Assembly (NCBI GenBank): GCA_001627925.1
Contig: LUQC01000040.1
Span: 23,090-87,089, forward strand
Reading direction: 5' to 3'
DNA: 64,000 nucleotides
Source: Rhodobacteraceae bacterium REDSEA-S34_B6
GTDB lineage: Bacteria; Pseudomonadota; Alphaproteobacteria; Rhodobacterales; Rhodobacteraceae
Every line of letters begins with the position of its first letter. Within the stretch, counting starts at the first letter, position 1. Position numbers and translations under genes: made by a program. The notes beneath the pieces were generated by a model. It was not told the DNA's origin. It made no database searches and saw nothing but the letters and a program-made list of their open reading frames with translations. Of this stretch, positions 46,415-56,084 are shown piece after piece.

Positions 46415-47361
46415 TATCTCATCTCATTTTGTGAAAGAATTACTTTTTTAACTTCTTCAGGTTTGGAAACAGATGAACATGAAATAGAGCGATCAATCCG
46501 ACGCACCATTCCAGAAAGTGCTCTTCCTGCACCAATTTCCCACATTTCTGTTACTCCATTACTCGCCATCCACTCGATTGACTCTCTCCACCTAACAACC
46601 CCAGTAACTTGTGCTACAAGCAAACTGCGAATTTCATCAGCTGAAGCTACTGCTTGCGCTTTCACATTAGAAACCAGAGGAATTTCCGGGTCTGCTAAAG
46701 AGGTATTTGAAAGTGCATCTTGCATTTTTAGAGCGGCCGGAGCCATTAGCTCACTATGAAATGGCGCACTTACAGGCAGAAGCACTGCACGCTTTGCTCC
46801 CATTTCTTTTGCAATTTCTATTGCTCTTTCCACTGCACCTTTGTGCCCAGAAACAACAACTTGAGAGGGGTCATTATCGTTAGCCGCTTGACAAACCTCA
46901 TTATCAGCAGCTTTTTTAGCTACCTTCACTAAATCGCTGTAGGTCAGACCCAAAATAGCAGCCATAGCGCCAATTCCAACAGGAACCGCGTTTTGCATTT
47001 CTTTGCCACGAATACGAAGCAATTTGGCTGCATCGCCTATTGATAAAGACCCAGCCATGGCTAAGGCGGAATACTCACCTAAGGAATGTCCAGCCACGAA
47101 TTTGGCATCCTCTACTTTTAAGCCCTCAGACTGAAGAGCCCTGAAGGCCGCTAAAGTAGTCGCCATCAACGCTGGCTGCGCATTTTCTGTCAGTGTTAAA
47201 TCTTCTATTGACCCGTGCCAAATCAGATCGCTTAATTTCTCACCCAAAGCGTCGTCAACCTCTTCGTAAACAAGGCGCGACTGAGGATATGACTCAGCCA
47301 GTTCTAGACCCATCCCTATGAACTGCGCACCCTGCCCTGGTGCGATGAAAGCAAGAGCCAT
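46414..47361 (-). CDS. fabD: Malonyl-CoA-ACP transacylase FabD
   Basis: Loads malonyl groups onto ACP. The active-site Ser is in FVAGHSLGEYSALAMAG (about residue 93) and the N-terminal APGQGAQFIGMG is typical of the family; VSAPFHSELMAPA gives the catalytic His. It has 315 residues. I use the ATG at 47361 (MALAFIAPGQ) because AAGGAGA lies directly upstream; the longer reading from 47412 adds 17 residues not found in the family. It is the first gene of fabD-fabG, overlapping fabG by one base. Confidence 0.95.
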   Translation of the reverse strand: MALAFIAPGQGAQFIGMGLELAESYPQSRLVYEEVDDALGEKLSDLIWHGSIEDLTLTENAQPALMATTLAAFRALQSEGLKVEDAKFVAGHSLGEYSALAMAGSLSIGDAAKLLRIRGKEMQNAVPVGIGAMAAILGLTYSDLVKVAKKAADNEVCQAANDNDPSQVVVSGHKGAVERAIEIAKEMGAKRAVLLPVSAPFHSELMAPAALKMQDALSNTSLADPEIPLVSNVKAQAVASADEIRSLLVAQVTGVVRWRESIEWMASNGVTEMWEIGAGRALSGMVRRIDRSISCSSVSKPEEVKKVILSQNEMR

Positions 47362-47494
47362 AAAAAATCTCCTTTTTGATAACGGCTTATATAAAGGGTG
47401 CCTTATCCGCAATGTAAATCTTATTATTATGGCAGATGGAAACCAGACCAGAACATTAAAACCAAATAATTCAAAATCATAAAAAGCTTCTTTT

Positions 47495-48904
47495 CTAACT
47501 AAAATTTGGAATATTTACATAAGGCCATTTTGTGTGCTCATGCCATGCTTGGGCAATACTTAAAATATATCCATCTGATCCTTTCGAGCCTATGAGTTGT
47601 ATTCCGGCCGGCAAACCTGTTTTACCAAATCCAATCGGTATATTGACAACAGGCAAACCTAGCAAACCTGCTGGGATGGTTACTTGCATCCATCTGTGAT
47701 AAGTATCCATTTTCTCATTTTTAATGGACACTGGATAAATTTCTGCCAGATCAAATGGCCACACTTGAGTACTCGGCAAAACGAGCAAATCAAATTTTTC
47801 AAAGAGTTCTGATGCCGAGTTATACCATTTCGACTTCTTCAAAGCCGCATCATATATATCTTGACCTGATAAGGACAAACCATTTTCGATTTCCCAAACA
47901 GCCTCAGGCTTTAAATTCTTCCGCTTCTCGATATCTTCGTAAATATCTCTCAATCCGTTGGTAATTTGCCAGGCACGTAAATCGCACCAAGACATCCAAA
48001 TATCGTTCATCGCAAATGGAGCCTTTAGATCGTGAATAATCGCACCGAGCGAAGACATTTCGTTTAAGGCATTTTGCGCTAGATCTAGCAATTCATCTTC
48101 AAAAGTTAGTGTTCCACCCCAATCCCCTAACCATCCAATTTTGATACCTTTCATAAGTGGTTGTGCTGTAAAATTCCAAAAACTCTTACTCTGTAAAACA
48201 TAAGATTTATTGTCAAAATGATTTGCTTGAACATCCAAAAGCAAAGCCAAGTCCTTTGGCGATCGGGCCATTGGACCTAAAGTTGAGAGCTGAGAGAGGA
48301 AGATTTCCCCTGATGGCTCAGGAGGAACAAGTCCCCAAGTGGGACGCAGACCATAAACATTATTCCAAGCAGCTGGGTTTCTCAGAGATCCCATCATATC
48401 GGATCCATCAGAAATACTTAGCATTCTGGTGGCTAACGCGACTGCCGCTCCTCCGGACGAGCCACCACACGTCCTGGTGAGATCATACGGGTTTTTAGTT
48501 TTACCGTACACCGGGTTGAAGGTGTTACTGCCCAGTCCAAACTCAGGCGTATTTGTCTTTCCAATAAATAATGCTCCTGCGGCTCTTAATCGAGCAACCA
48601 TTTGATCATCTTTTCGAGCTAATCTCTCTGAATACAAAGGAGATCCTTCGGTAGTTTTAAAACCTTTTACATTCGCTAGATCTTTAATTGCCATGGGCAT
48701 CCCGCCCAAAGCCCCCCCAAGAGGGTACTCTGCTGACGCCAGGTTCTCACAGGCCTCTTTACTCAATAAATTAACTAGAGCGTTAACTTTAGGATTAACT
48801 AACTCTATGCGAGCTAAAGTCTCCTGCATTAATTCTGAAACACTCAACGCTCCAGCCTTAATAAGCGCTTTTTGTTCCCAAGCCTCTTTGTTTAAAATAT
48901 CCAC
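47495..48904 (-). CDS. Amidase-signature family enzyme
   Basis: Amidase of the Ser-cisSer-Lys type, 469 residues. The Lys is in GGMPMAIKDLANVKG (about 70), the glycine- and serine-rich motif in RTCGGSSGGAAVALATR (about 145), and the nucleophile Ser in DGSDMMGSLRNPAAWNNVYGLRPT (about 175). The end PAGIQLIGSKGSDGYILSIAQAWHEHT matches general amidases rather than GatA; no gatB or gatC is adjacent. The substrate is unknown. It lies between fabD and prfB. Confidence 0.85.
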   Translation of the reverse strand: MDILNKEAWEQKALIKAGALSVSELMQETLARIELVNPKVNALVNLLSKEACENLASAEYPLGGALGGMPMAIKDLANVKGFKTTEGSPLYSERLARKDDQMVARLRAAGALFIGKTNTPEFGLGSNTFNPVYGKTKNPYDLTRTCGGSSGGAAVALATRMLSISDGSDMMGSLRNPAAWNNVYGLRPTWGLVPPEPSGEIFLSQLSTLGPMARSPKDLALLLDVQANHFDNKSYVLQSKSFWNFTAQPLMKGIKIGWLGDWGGTLTFEDELLDLAQNALNEMSSLGAIIHDLKAPFAMNDIWMSWCDLRAWQITNGLRDIYEDIEKRKNLKPEAVWEIENGLSLSGQDIYDAALKKSKWYNSASELFEKFDLLVLPSTQVWPFDLAEIYPVSIKNEKMDTYHRWMQVTIPAGLLGLPVVNIPIGFGKTGLPAGIQLIGSKGSDGYILSIAQAWHEHTKWPYVNIPNFS

Positions 48905-48961
48905 TGATTATCAATCACTTATCCAAAAGCTCTCAGCACTTTAACTTAAAAGTTATCAATT

Positions 48962-50083
48962 TCAAGATTTTGCCTCGGCTCTCGATTTACCAGATAAATC
49001 AAGGGCTAACGTCGCTGCCATAAATTCATCAATATTGCCGTCTAGCACGCCTTTCGTATCCGAAGTCTCATAAGAAGTTCTTAAGTCTTTAACCATTTGG
49101 TATGGATGAAGCACATATGACCTGATTTGATTGCCCCAACCGGCATCACCTTTATTCTCATGTGCTTCCGTAATTGCAGCATTTCTACGGTCCAACTCCA
49201 TCTGGTAAAGCCTAGACTTTAGTGCCTTCATCGCTATATCACGGTTTTGATGCTGCGACTTTTCAGAACTTGTCACAACGATTCCAGTGGGATTGTGTGT
49301 TATCCGAACTGCGGAGTCTGTTGTATTCACATGCTGGCCCCCCGCTCCGGATGAACGAAAAGTATCGATCCTGATGTCGTTAGGACTGATATCAATATCA
49401 ATATTATCATCTACAACGGGGTAAACCCATACTGAGCAAAAAGAGGTATGCCTCTTTGCGGCTGAGTCAAAAGGTGAAATTCTTACTAATCGGTGCACAC
49501 CACTTTCACTTTTGAGCCATCCATAGGCATTTTGACCAGAGATTTTGTAACTTACAGATTTAAGTCCCGCTTCATCACCGGCCGTTTCCGACTGAAGTTC
49601 AACTTTATAGCCTGACCTTTCAGCCCACCTTACATACATCCTAGAAATCATTCCTGCCCAATCACAACTTTCTGTACCTCCCGCTCCAGCATGGATCTCA
49701 AGAAATGTATCATTGCCATCTGCCTCACCGTTCAATAAAGCCTCTAATTCTTTCGCTGAGGCCCTGTTTTTGAGCAGTTGTAAAGCTGTAAGTACTTCTT
49801 GCAATATTTCTTCATCAGCTTCGGCTTCAGCTAATTCGATTAACTCAATGTTCTCTTTCAATTCAGTGCTCATTGCATCATGAGCATCCACTCGATCAAT
49901 AAAATTCTGCCGTTCCCGCATTAGCTTTTGGGCTTTATCAGGTTCATTCCAAAGATCAGGATCTTCCGTCAAAGCATCAAATTCTTCTCGCTTTTTTCTA
50001 ACGTTATCCCAATCGAGCCTCTGCCTTAAGAGCGATAAAGATTTGTCGATTTCACTAATAATAATCTGTATGTCAGCGCGCAT
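48962..50083 (-). CDS. prfB: Peptide chain release factor 2
   Basis: RF2 recognises UGA and UAA and triggers hydrolysis of peptidyl-tRNA. The catalytic GGQ is in DTFRSSGAGGQHVNTTDSAVRITH (about residue 250) and the stop-codon-reading SPF is in RLVRISPFDSAAKRHTSF (about 205). It has 373 residues, read as one uninterrupted frame from the ATG at 50083. The +1 programmed frameshift common in other bacteria, with an in-frame UGA near codon 25, is absent here. Confidence 0.95.
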   Translation of the reverse strand: MRADIQIIISEIDKSLSLLRQRLDWDNVRKKREEFDALTEDPDLWNEPDKAQKLMRERQNFIDRVDAHDAMSTELKENIELIELAEAEADEEILQEVLTALQLLKNRASAKELEALLNGEADGNDTFLEIHAGAGGTESCDWAGMISRMYVRWAERSGYKVELQSETAGDEAGLKSVSYKISGQNAYGWLKSESGVHRLVRISPFDSAAKRHTSFCSVWVYPVVDDNIDIDISPNDIRIDTFRSSGAGGQHVNTTDSAVRITHNPTGIVVTSSEKSQHQNRDIAMKALKSRLYQMELDRRNAAITEAHENKGDAGWGNQIRSYVLHPYQMVKDLRTSYETSDTKGVLDGNIDEFMAATLALDLSGKSRAEAKS

Positions 50084-50147
50084 ATCTGAAACTTACCCCA
50101 ATAGCAGTCAAAAAATTAGTTAAACCAGTGATGCGCCAAGAGCAAGC

Positions 50148-52757
50148 TCAGTATAAACCTCCTGCGCTTAAAGTTCCCAACGTTGCTTTTGGGGCTACTA
50201 AAACTGTTTCCCCAGTGGTTGTTTTGATTTCTCGAAGAACTGTTTCACCAGGCTTGATCAAGGTAAAATTACTACCCATTGCAAAGCCCCCATCAAAGGT
50301 TAAGCCAAACTTTGGTTCCTCACCATCCCGAAAAAATTCCGCAACAACGTGCTCACCGTCGGCATGATCTGGAAGCCGCTCTCCAGAGTATCTATCGATT
50401 TTAATAAACTTGCCGCCTTGCGGTATTATAAAATCAGCTCCTCCATAAATCTCCGTTACAGCGGACATGAACTCATTAAAAACAGGACCACACATAGAAC
50501 CACCCCCGGACCCCCGTCCCAAAGGCCGTGGAATGTCATGCCCAATGTAGCAGCCTGCCACAATGTTGGACGTGAAGCCTAAAAACCAGACATCTTTTGC
50601 CTCATTGGTAGTGCCAGTTTTTCCTGCGGTTGGAACACCTAGGTTAACTGTCCTTCTAGCGGTGCCACGGGAGACTACCCCCTCCATCATAGATGTTAAT
50701 TGGTAAGCGGTTATTCGGTCCATAACGCGCTCTCTATTAGTTAAAATCGTAGGAACATCTCCCAAAGATAATTGATCAATTCCGCAATCTAAGCAAATTC
50801 GCTGATCATGCTTAAATATAGTTTTACCATATCGATCTTGTATTCTATCAACCATAGTAGGCATAACCCGTTCGCCACCATTCGCGAACATGGCGTAAGC
50901 TGCTACCATCCGATATAATGTTGTTTCCTCGGAACCAAGCGAGTTTGCAAGGAATTCTTTCATATTATCATATACGCCAAATTTTTCAGCATACTCCGCA
51001 ATTATATCTAGACCCACCTCTCGAGCTAAACGAATTGTCATGAGATTTCGTGACATTTCTATTCCAGTCCGAAGTGGAGTTGGACCATAAAATTTATCAT
51101 TCGAATTCTTGGGACGCCACAAACCTTGTGGGGTATCGATCTCAATTGGAGCATCCACAACAACTGTAGCTGGAGAATACCCGCTATCTAAAGCTGAGGC
51201 GTAAACAAATGGTTTAAAACTGGATCCAGGCTGCCTTTTTGCTTGTGTAGCGCGGTTAAAAACCGACGATTCATAAGAAAAGCCCCCCTGCATTGCAATA
51301 ACGCGTCCATTGTTGACGTCCATTGCCATAAAGGCGCCTTGAACTTCACTAACTTGCCGCAAACTCCAATGCAAAAAATTACCATCCTGATCAATAAGCC
51401 TTCTAACTAGAACAACATCGCCAATATTAAGAAAATCTGAAAATTGCCCGACTACATCTACCAGCTTTCCCGAAGCAAAAACCTTTTTAATCCAAGTCAT
51501 ATCAGTTGGTGGAATCCAACTACCTTCAGCTGTCTCCTCAATCCCCTCGATGCCAATACGCACTTCAGAATTTTCAATTCCAAGAATAACCGCTGGAATC
51601 CATTGACCATCTAAATTTATGTCTCTAGGTAGCTTTAAACTAGCCAATGAATTTTGCCACTTTGCCTCATCATTTAAAATTGCGAACGGAACCTTTTTGC
51701 CAGTACCACGCCAAATGCCTTGCTTACGGTCATATCGTTCAAGACCTCTCTGTAAAGCCAGAGCAGCTTTTCGTTGCAAAATTGGATCAAAAGTCGATCG
51801 AACCGTCATTCCTCCTGTAAAGAACTCTTCTTCGCCAAAAGTCTCGCTGAGTTGCCGTCTTATTTCATCTGTGAAATAGTTACGACTCGGCAATTTAGAT
51901 CGAAAACCTGTATAATCTCGACCCTGCACCGATTTTACGGGTTGTGTTAATTCATACTCATAAATTCTCTTCGGAAGATAACCATTCTGGAACATTTCTT
52001 TCAAAACATAATTACGCCGTTCCAATAAACGTTCTTTCTCACGAACAGGATGGTAATCTGATGGTGCCTTAGGCAAAGCAGCCAGAAATGCTGCTTCATG
52101 TGGAGCTAATTCATCTAAGGTTTTATTAAAGTAAGTCTGAGAAGCGGCTGTGATTCCATAAGAATTCTGACCCAAGAAGATCTCATTTAAGTAAAGTTCG
52201 AGAATTTGTTCTTTTGTCAAACTTCTCTCGATACGAGTGGCCAATATTATTTCTTTAACCTTTCGCTCCGCTCTTCGCGAACGATCCAGTAGGAAATTCT
52301 TCATAACTTGCTGCGTTATTGTTGATGCTCCCCGTATTCTTTTACCTCTCGACTGAACTGCATCGACTAAAGCGGCAAAAATACCTCTCATATCATAACC
52401 CGGATGCTCATAAAAATTTTTATCTTCTGCGGAAATAAACGCATTTTTTATCAAATCTGGGATTTGATTGGCTGGCGTAAATAACCGTCTTTCTTTTGCA
52501 AATTCATCAATTATTTTTCCTTCCGCGGAATAAATTCGGCTAATAGTTGGAGGTTTGTACTGAGCAAGAAATTCATGGCTTGGCAAATCGCGGCCATAAA
52601 CCCAAAAAATACCACCTAAAGATAGCCCACAAACAATGGTGCTCATAGTGATGAGAGTAAAAATAGTGCCCAGAAAGCCGAACACACTGCGAACACATTG
52701 AATAAGCAATTCTAAAATTCGCAGCTTAATGAAAAATGGTAACCTCAGTTCGAGCAT
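50148..52757 (-). CDS. mrcA: Penicillin-binding protein 1A (bifunctional transglycosylase/transpeptidase)
   Basis: Class A PBP of 869 residues anchored by an N-terminal membrane helix (TIFTLITMSTIVCGLSLGGIFWVYG). The GT51 domain begins near residue 85 (NAFISAEDKNFYEHPGYDMRGIFAA, with RGASTITQQVMKNFLL). The transpeptidase domain carries QPGSSFKPFVYASAL (SxxK), SRN and KTGTTNEAKDVWF (KTG). A long insert with an OB-like fold between the two domains is typical of the alphaproteobacterial 1A form. It is 18 bp downstream of the AmiC-type amidase. Confidence 0.94.
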   Translation of the reverse strand: MLELRLPFFIKLRILELLIQCVRSVFGFLGTIFTLITMSTIVCGLSLGGIFWVYGRDLPSHEFLAQYKPPTISRIYSAEGKIIDEFAKERRLFTPANQIPDLIKNAFISAEDKNFYEHPGYDMRGIFAALVDAVQSRGKRIRGASTITQQVMKNFLLDRSRRAERKVKEIILATRIERSLTKEQILELYLNEIFLGQNSYGITAASQTYFNKTLDELAPHEAAFLAALPKAPSDYHPVREKERLLERRNYVLKEMFQNGYLPKRIYEYELTQPVKSVQGRDYTGFRSKLPSRNYFTDEIRRQLSETFGEEEFFTGGMTVRSTFDPILQRKAALALQRGLERYDRKQGIWRGTGKKVPFAILNDEAKWQNSLASLKLPRDINLDGQWIPAVILGIENSEVRIGIEGIEETAEGSWIPPTDMTWIKKVFASGKLVDVVGQFSDFLNIGDVVLVRRLIDQDGNFLHWSLRQVSEVQGAFMAMDVNNGRVIAMQGGFSYESSVFNRATQAKRQPGSSFKPFVYASALDSGYSPATVVVDAPIEIDTPQGLWRPKNSNDKFYGPTPLRTGIEMSRNLMTIRLAREVGLDIIAEYAEKFGVYDNMKEFLANSLGSEETTLYRMVAAYAMFANGGERVMPTMVDRIQDRYGKTIFKHDQRICLDCGIDQLSLGDVPTILTNRERVMDRITAYQLTSMMEGVVSRGTARRTVNLGVPTAGKTGTTNEAKDVWFLGFTSNIVAGCYIGHDIPRPLGRGSGGGSMCGPVFNEFMSAVTEIYGGADFIIPQGGKFIKIDRYSGERLPDHADGEHVVAEFFRDGEEPKFGLTFDGGFAMGSNFTLIKPGETVLREIKTTTGETVLVAPKATLGTLSAGGLY

Positions 52758-52775
52758 TATATTTTATGTTCCGCG

Positions 52776-53981
52776 TCATTCCATTCTATTCTTTGCAAAC
52801 AACTGATCCTCTTCAATCCACTCTAAAATTCCTGAAGATATCGCTAAAGCAAATTTCTCAGCCCAATCTTGATCTTGTAAGTTTTTTAAATCAGAACTCG
52901 TAGACATGAAACCAGTTTCGATCAAAATTGAGGGTACACTAGGTAGCTTTAATACAGAAAAGTTTGCCTTTCGGGAAGGTTTAGGGTTTAGCTTAATATC
53001 AAAGGTTTCCAAATTCTTTATAATTGATTTTGAAAATGTATTGGATCGTATAGTATTCTCCCGTCTCAACAGCCCCATTAAGGCAGATGTTACTGCTGTT
53101 TCTGCGCCAGAAAGATCTAGACCAGAAATAAGTTCGTTTCCGCCATGTCTGGCAGCCAATCTTGCACTCGCTTTGTCAGAAGCTTCGTTTGATAATGTAT
53201 AAACAGTTGATCCAGACGCTTTACCCATTTCAACAGTGTCTGCATGTAAAGAAATAAATAGATCAGCACCAACTTGAACTGCTAACGTAAGTCTTTTGTC
53301 CAATGAAGTAAATTCATCCGTTGCCCTAGTTAGTATGACATTTATGTTGTCAAGAGCGTTAATTTCTGCCGCTACCACCCTGGCCAAAGTGAGCATCAAA
53401 TCTGCTTCTCGAATACTTTCAACTTGCGCACCGGGATCTAATCCACCGTGACCCGGATCAATAACTACAGTTAAATTATTATTTGTATTTTCAAAGTCCT
53501 CATTTCTTACACCGACTGGGAGCGTATCAATGCTGTCGTCAGCAAAAACTTTAACAATTCTATTGAACTCTCTCTGTTCGATTGGAACCAGTTCAAAACT
53601 TAGTTCTGCCTCCAAACCGTGCAGTTTATGTTGGTCCATGGTTAGATTTTGGACTTTTGCTGGTTTGGCTAATTCGATAGAAATAGTTGACCACCCATCT
53701 AAACCTTTCGAAAATTTTATTTCTCCTAAAAGTGGTGACCTTGTTATTTCTAAATTTTCAAGAGCTTTGATAGCAGATGTATGCAACTCAAGGACAATCC
53801 TATTAGGATGATTAAAACTATAAACTCTGAATGGTACTGCCTCATCCAATTTTAATCGGAAATCATAAATAGCATTGAAATTTGAAGCATTCGCCATTTG
53901 AAATATTGGATGGCTACCAATTTTAGGTCCAAAATTTGCCCATATCAGGGACAACAAAAAAAATATTTTTATATATTTCAT
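52776..53981 (-). CDS. amiC: N-acetylmuramoyl-L-alanine amidase (AmiC-like, AMIN + Amidase_3)
   Basis: Cuts the amide bond between MurNAc and the stem peptide, mainly at division. A signal peptide (MKYIKIFFLLSLIWANFG) is followed by an AMIN domain (about 35-125) and the Amidase_3 zinc domain from VVIDPGHGGLDPGAQV (about residue 172). LFISLHADTVEM and SILIETGFMSTSSD add the metal ligands and catalytic Glu. It has 401 residues. It is adjacent to PBP1A, so both probably act on the same periplasmic process. Its start lies 1 bp after the aminotransferase stop. Confidence 0.92.
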   Translation of the reverse strand: MKYIKIFFLLSLIWANFGPKIGSHPIFQMANASNFNAIYDFRLKLDEAVPFRVYSFNHPNRIVLELHTSAIKALENLEITRSPLLGEIKFSKGLDGWSTISIELAKPAKVQNLTMDQHKLHGLEAELSFELVPIEQREFNRIVKVFADDSIDTLPVGVRNEDFENTNNNLTVVIDPGHGGLDPGAQVESIREADLMLTLARVVAAEINALDNINVILTRATDEFTSLDKRLTLAVQVGADLFISLHADTVEMGKASGSTVYTLSNEASDKASARLAARHGGNELISGLDLSGAETAVTSALMGLLRRENTIRSNTFSKSIIKNLETFDIKLNPKPSRKANFSVLKLPSVPSILIETGFMSTSSDLKNLQDQDWAEKFALAISSGILEWIEEDQLFAKNRME

Positions 53982-53982
53982 T

Positions 53983-55131
53983 TTAAAGTCTGTACTTGCT
54001 CATGAAATTATCAAGCCGGCTTAATCCCTTTTTTAGATCTGGCGTGCTGCAAGCGTATGACAACCGAACAGTTTCAAGCCCACGGTCCGGATCAAAATCA
54101 ATCCCTGGAGTTATTGCTACACGCACCTCTTCCAAAATTGCCTTGCAGAAATTTAGGCTATTATCTGTATAGTCTGAAACATCTATGTAAAAGTAAAACG
54201 CACCATCTGGAGGAGCAAATTTTTTAAAACCTATTTTGGGTAGTTGCTCTATTAGCAAAGCTCGATTTGCCCTATATGTTCCGAGGTTTTGATTTAACTC
54301 ATCATGAGAATCTAATGCGCCCAGAGCCGCGACTTGTGATATGTGGGGCGCGCAAATAAATAGATTTTGTGCTAATCTTTCGAATTGCCTAATGTAATCA
54401 TAAGGAACGACTATCCACCCTAATCTCCAACCGGTCATGGAAAAATATTTGGAAAATGAATTTATAACAAAACAGTCATCAGAAATTTCTAAAGCGGATA
54501 CAGCCCTCGTATCATATTCAATTCCATGATAGATTTCATCGCTAATGAAAACTGTTTGTTTCTGATCACATGCCTCCATCAACCCCTCTAGTTCATCTTT
54601 ATTTAACATAGAACCTGTTGGGTTAGCTGGTGAAGCAATTAGTAAACCATCAAGGTTTTTATCTTTAATGTCAGTAGCAATAGGTTGGAATTTATTATCA
54701 CTTGTTGTCTTTATCGCACACGTATTTAGACTGAGAGCTTTGAGAATTTGCCTGTAACTTGGGTAGCCAGGCGATCCTATTCCCACAGTGTCACCAACAT
54801 CAAATAGCCCTGTGAAGGCGAGTATAAATGATCCCGATGAACCAGGTGTTACTATAATTCTCTCTGGATCGACTTTAATTTTGTACCATCGCCAGTATAA
54901 ATCAGCTATTTTTTCTCTTAATTCTGGTATACCCAACGCAACGGTGTAACCCATCGTAGAGTCAGACAAACCATTAATCACTTTTTCTTTAGCCAAGGTG
55001 GGGGCTCCAGTGCCAGGCTGCCCAACCTCCAAATGTATTACTTCATGCCCTAATTTACTAATTTGTCGGGCGGCCTCCATAACATCCATAACGATAAATG
55101 GATCCACTCTACCACGAGCTGAGTTCTTCAT
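53983..55131 (-). CDS. PLP-dependent aminotransferase, class I/II (fold type I)
   Basis: Aspartate-aminotransferase-like enzyme of 382 residues. The PLP Lys is in FVINSFSKYFSMTGWRLGW near residue 230. The N-terminus (ARGRVDPFIVMDVMEAARQISKLGHEVIHLEVGQPGTGAPT) and Asp-Tyr-type binding residues are family-typical; specificity (alanine, aspartate or aromatic) is not clear. I take the ATG at 55131 because the longer frame (to 55251) adds 40 residues with a hydrophobic stretch not present in relatives and without a ribosome-binding site. It lies 1 bp before the AmiC gene. Confidence 0.85.
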   Translation of the reverse strand: MKNSARGRVDPFIVMDVMEAARQISKLGHEVIHLEVGQPGTGAPTLAKEKVINGLSDSTMGYTVALGIPELREKIADLYWRWYKIKVDPERIIVTPGSSGSFILAFTGLFDVGDTVGIGSPGYPSYRQILKALSLNTCAIKTTSDNKFQPIATDIKDKNLDGLLIASPANPTGSMLNKDELEGLMEACDQKQTVFISDEIYHGIEYDTRAVSALEISDDCFVINSFSKYFSMTGWRLGWIVVPYDYIRQFERLAQNLFICAPHISQVAALGALDSHDELNQNLGTYRANRALLIEQLPKIGFKKFAPPDGAFYFYIDVSDYTDNSLNFCKAILEEVRVAITPGIDFDPDRGLETVRLSYACSTPDLKKGLSRLDNFMSKYRL

Positions 55132-55324
55132 CCTAATATTCCCAAAGTTCTTTTCAAAGTTCAAATCAATTGCAATTACTGTATACCCAAAAAGATACAT
55201 AATATAAAAAAGAGACAAGTTGAACTTTTTAAAAATAGCTTTAAAACGCATTTAACACGTTCAAAAAATCAGAGATTTGATTGTAAATTAAATAACTTGC
55301 AGCGAACTTAAGTTTGGTAAAATT

Positions 55325-56071
55325 TTGTATAAAGCACTATTAACGTCAATATTACTCTTTGCATTCAGTTCAATGGTGATTGCGCTAGATTTGAACAATT
55401 TAACAAATGCAGATCGAGAAGGTTTGCAAAAAGAAATTCGACGTTACATTCTTGAAAACCCAGATATAATTTTTGAAGCTGCCGATCTTGTGAGAAAGCG
55501 GGAAGCGGCGATCGAAATTCTTGAAGATGAAGAGCTGATCAAATCCAATTATGAAGAAATATTTTATGATAATTACTCGTATGTCGGAGGAAACTTAGAC
55601 GGCGATATAACGTTGGTGGAATTTGTAGATTATAAATGTAGCTATTGTCGAAAAGCCGCTGAAATAGTTAGAGAATTTCTCAAAAAAGATGACAATATTC
55701 GATTTATTGTCAAAGAATTTCCTATTTTAGGGGAAGCTTCACTTACTACCTCAAAATTTGCGATAGCGGTTAAGAATATTGGTGGATCAGAGAAATATAA
55801 GTTAGCTCACGAGATCCTTTTGACACTTACTGCAGAGCCGAATGAAATTTATCTTCGAAGAATAGCCACAGAGCTAAAACTAGACCCCAACGAACTTCTT
55901 AAAGAAATGGAATCCGATGCAGTTTTAAAGGAAATTTCTCGCACTGCAGAATTAGCTCAAAAACTTCAAATCAGTGGAACACCAACTTTTATTTTGGGTG
56001 GCCAATTTCTGCGTGGATTTGTACCTTTAGAGATGCTTTTACAGGTGGCTCAATCCGAGAGAAAAAAATGA
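55325..56071 (+). CDS. DsbA-family thioredoxin-fold periplasmic protein
   Basis: Secreted thiol-disulfide oxidoreductase-like protein of 248 residues. A signal peptide (LLTSILLFAFSSMVIALDL) is followed by a helical region and a DsbA/thioredoxin domain with the CxxC motif in LVEFVDYKCSYCRKAAEIV near residue 113. GTPTFILGGQFLRGFVP contains the cis-Pro. This organisation (long N-terminal helix, DSBA oxidoreductase domain) is common in marine alphaproteobacteria. A TTG at 55325 is the most likely start; no ATG fits the signal peptide. It is divergent from the aminotransferase. Confidence 0.87.
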   Translation: MYKALLTSILLFAFSSMVIALDLNNLTNADREGLQKEIRRYILENPDIIFEAADLVRKREAAIEILEDEELIKSNYEEIFYDNYSYVGGNLDGDITLVEFVDYKCSYCRKAAEIVREFLKKDDNIRFIVKEFPILGEASLTTSKFAIAVKNIGGSEKYKLAHEILLTLTAEPNEIYLRRIATELKLDPNELLKEMESDAVLKEISRTAELAQKLQISGTPTFILGGQFLRGFVPLEMLLQVAQSERKK

Positions 56072-56084
56072 AGCGACAAAAGTG

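Noticed and set aside
48962..50083. Possible programmed +1 frameshift in prfB
   Set aside because: The frame is uninterrupted from the first ATG to the stop and there is no in-frame UGA near codon 25.
55131..55251. Extended 40-residue hydrophobic N-terminus of the aminotransferase
   Set aside because: Relatives begin at the MKNSARGRVDPF-like position and the upstream part lacks a ribosome binding site, so the short form is used.
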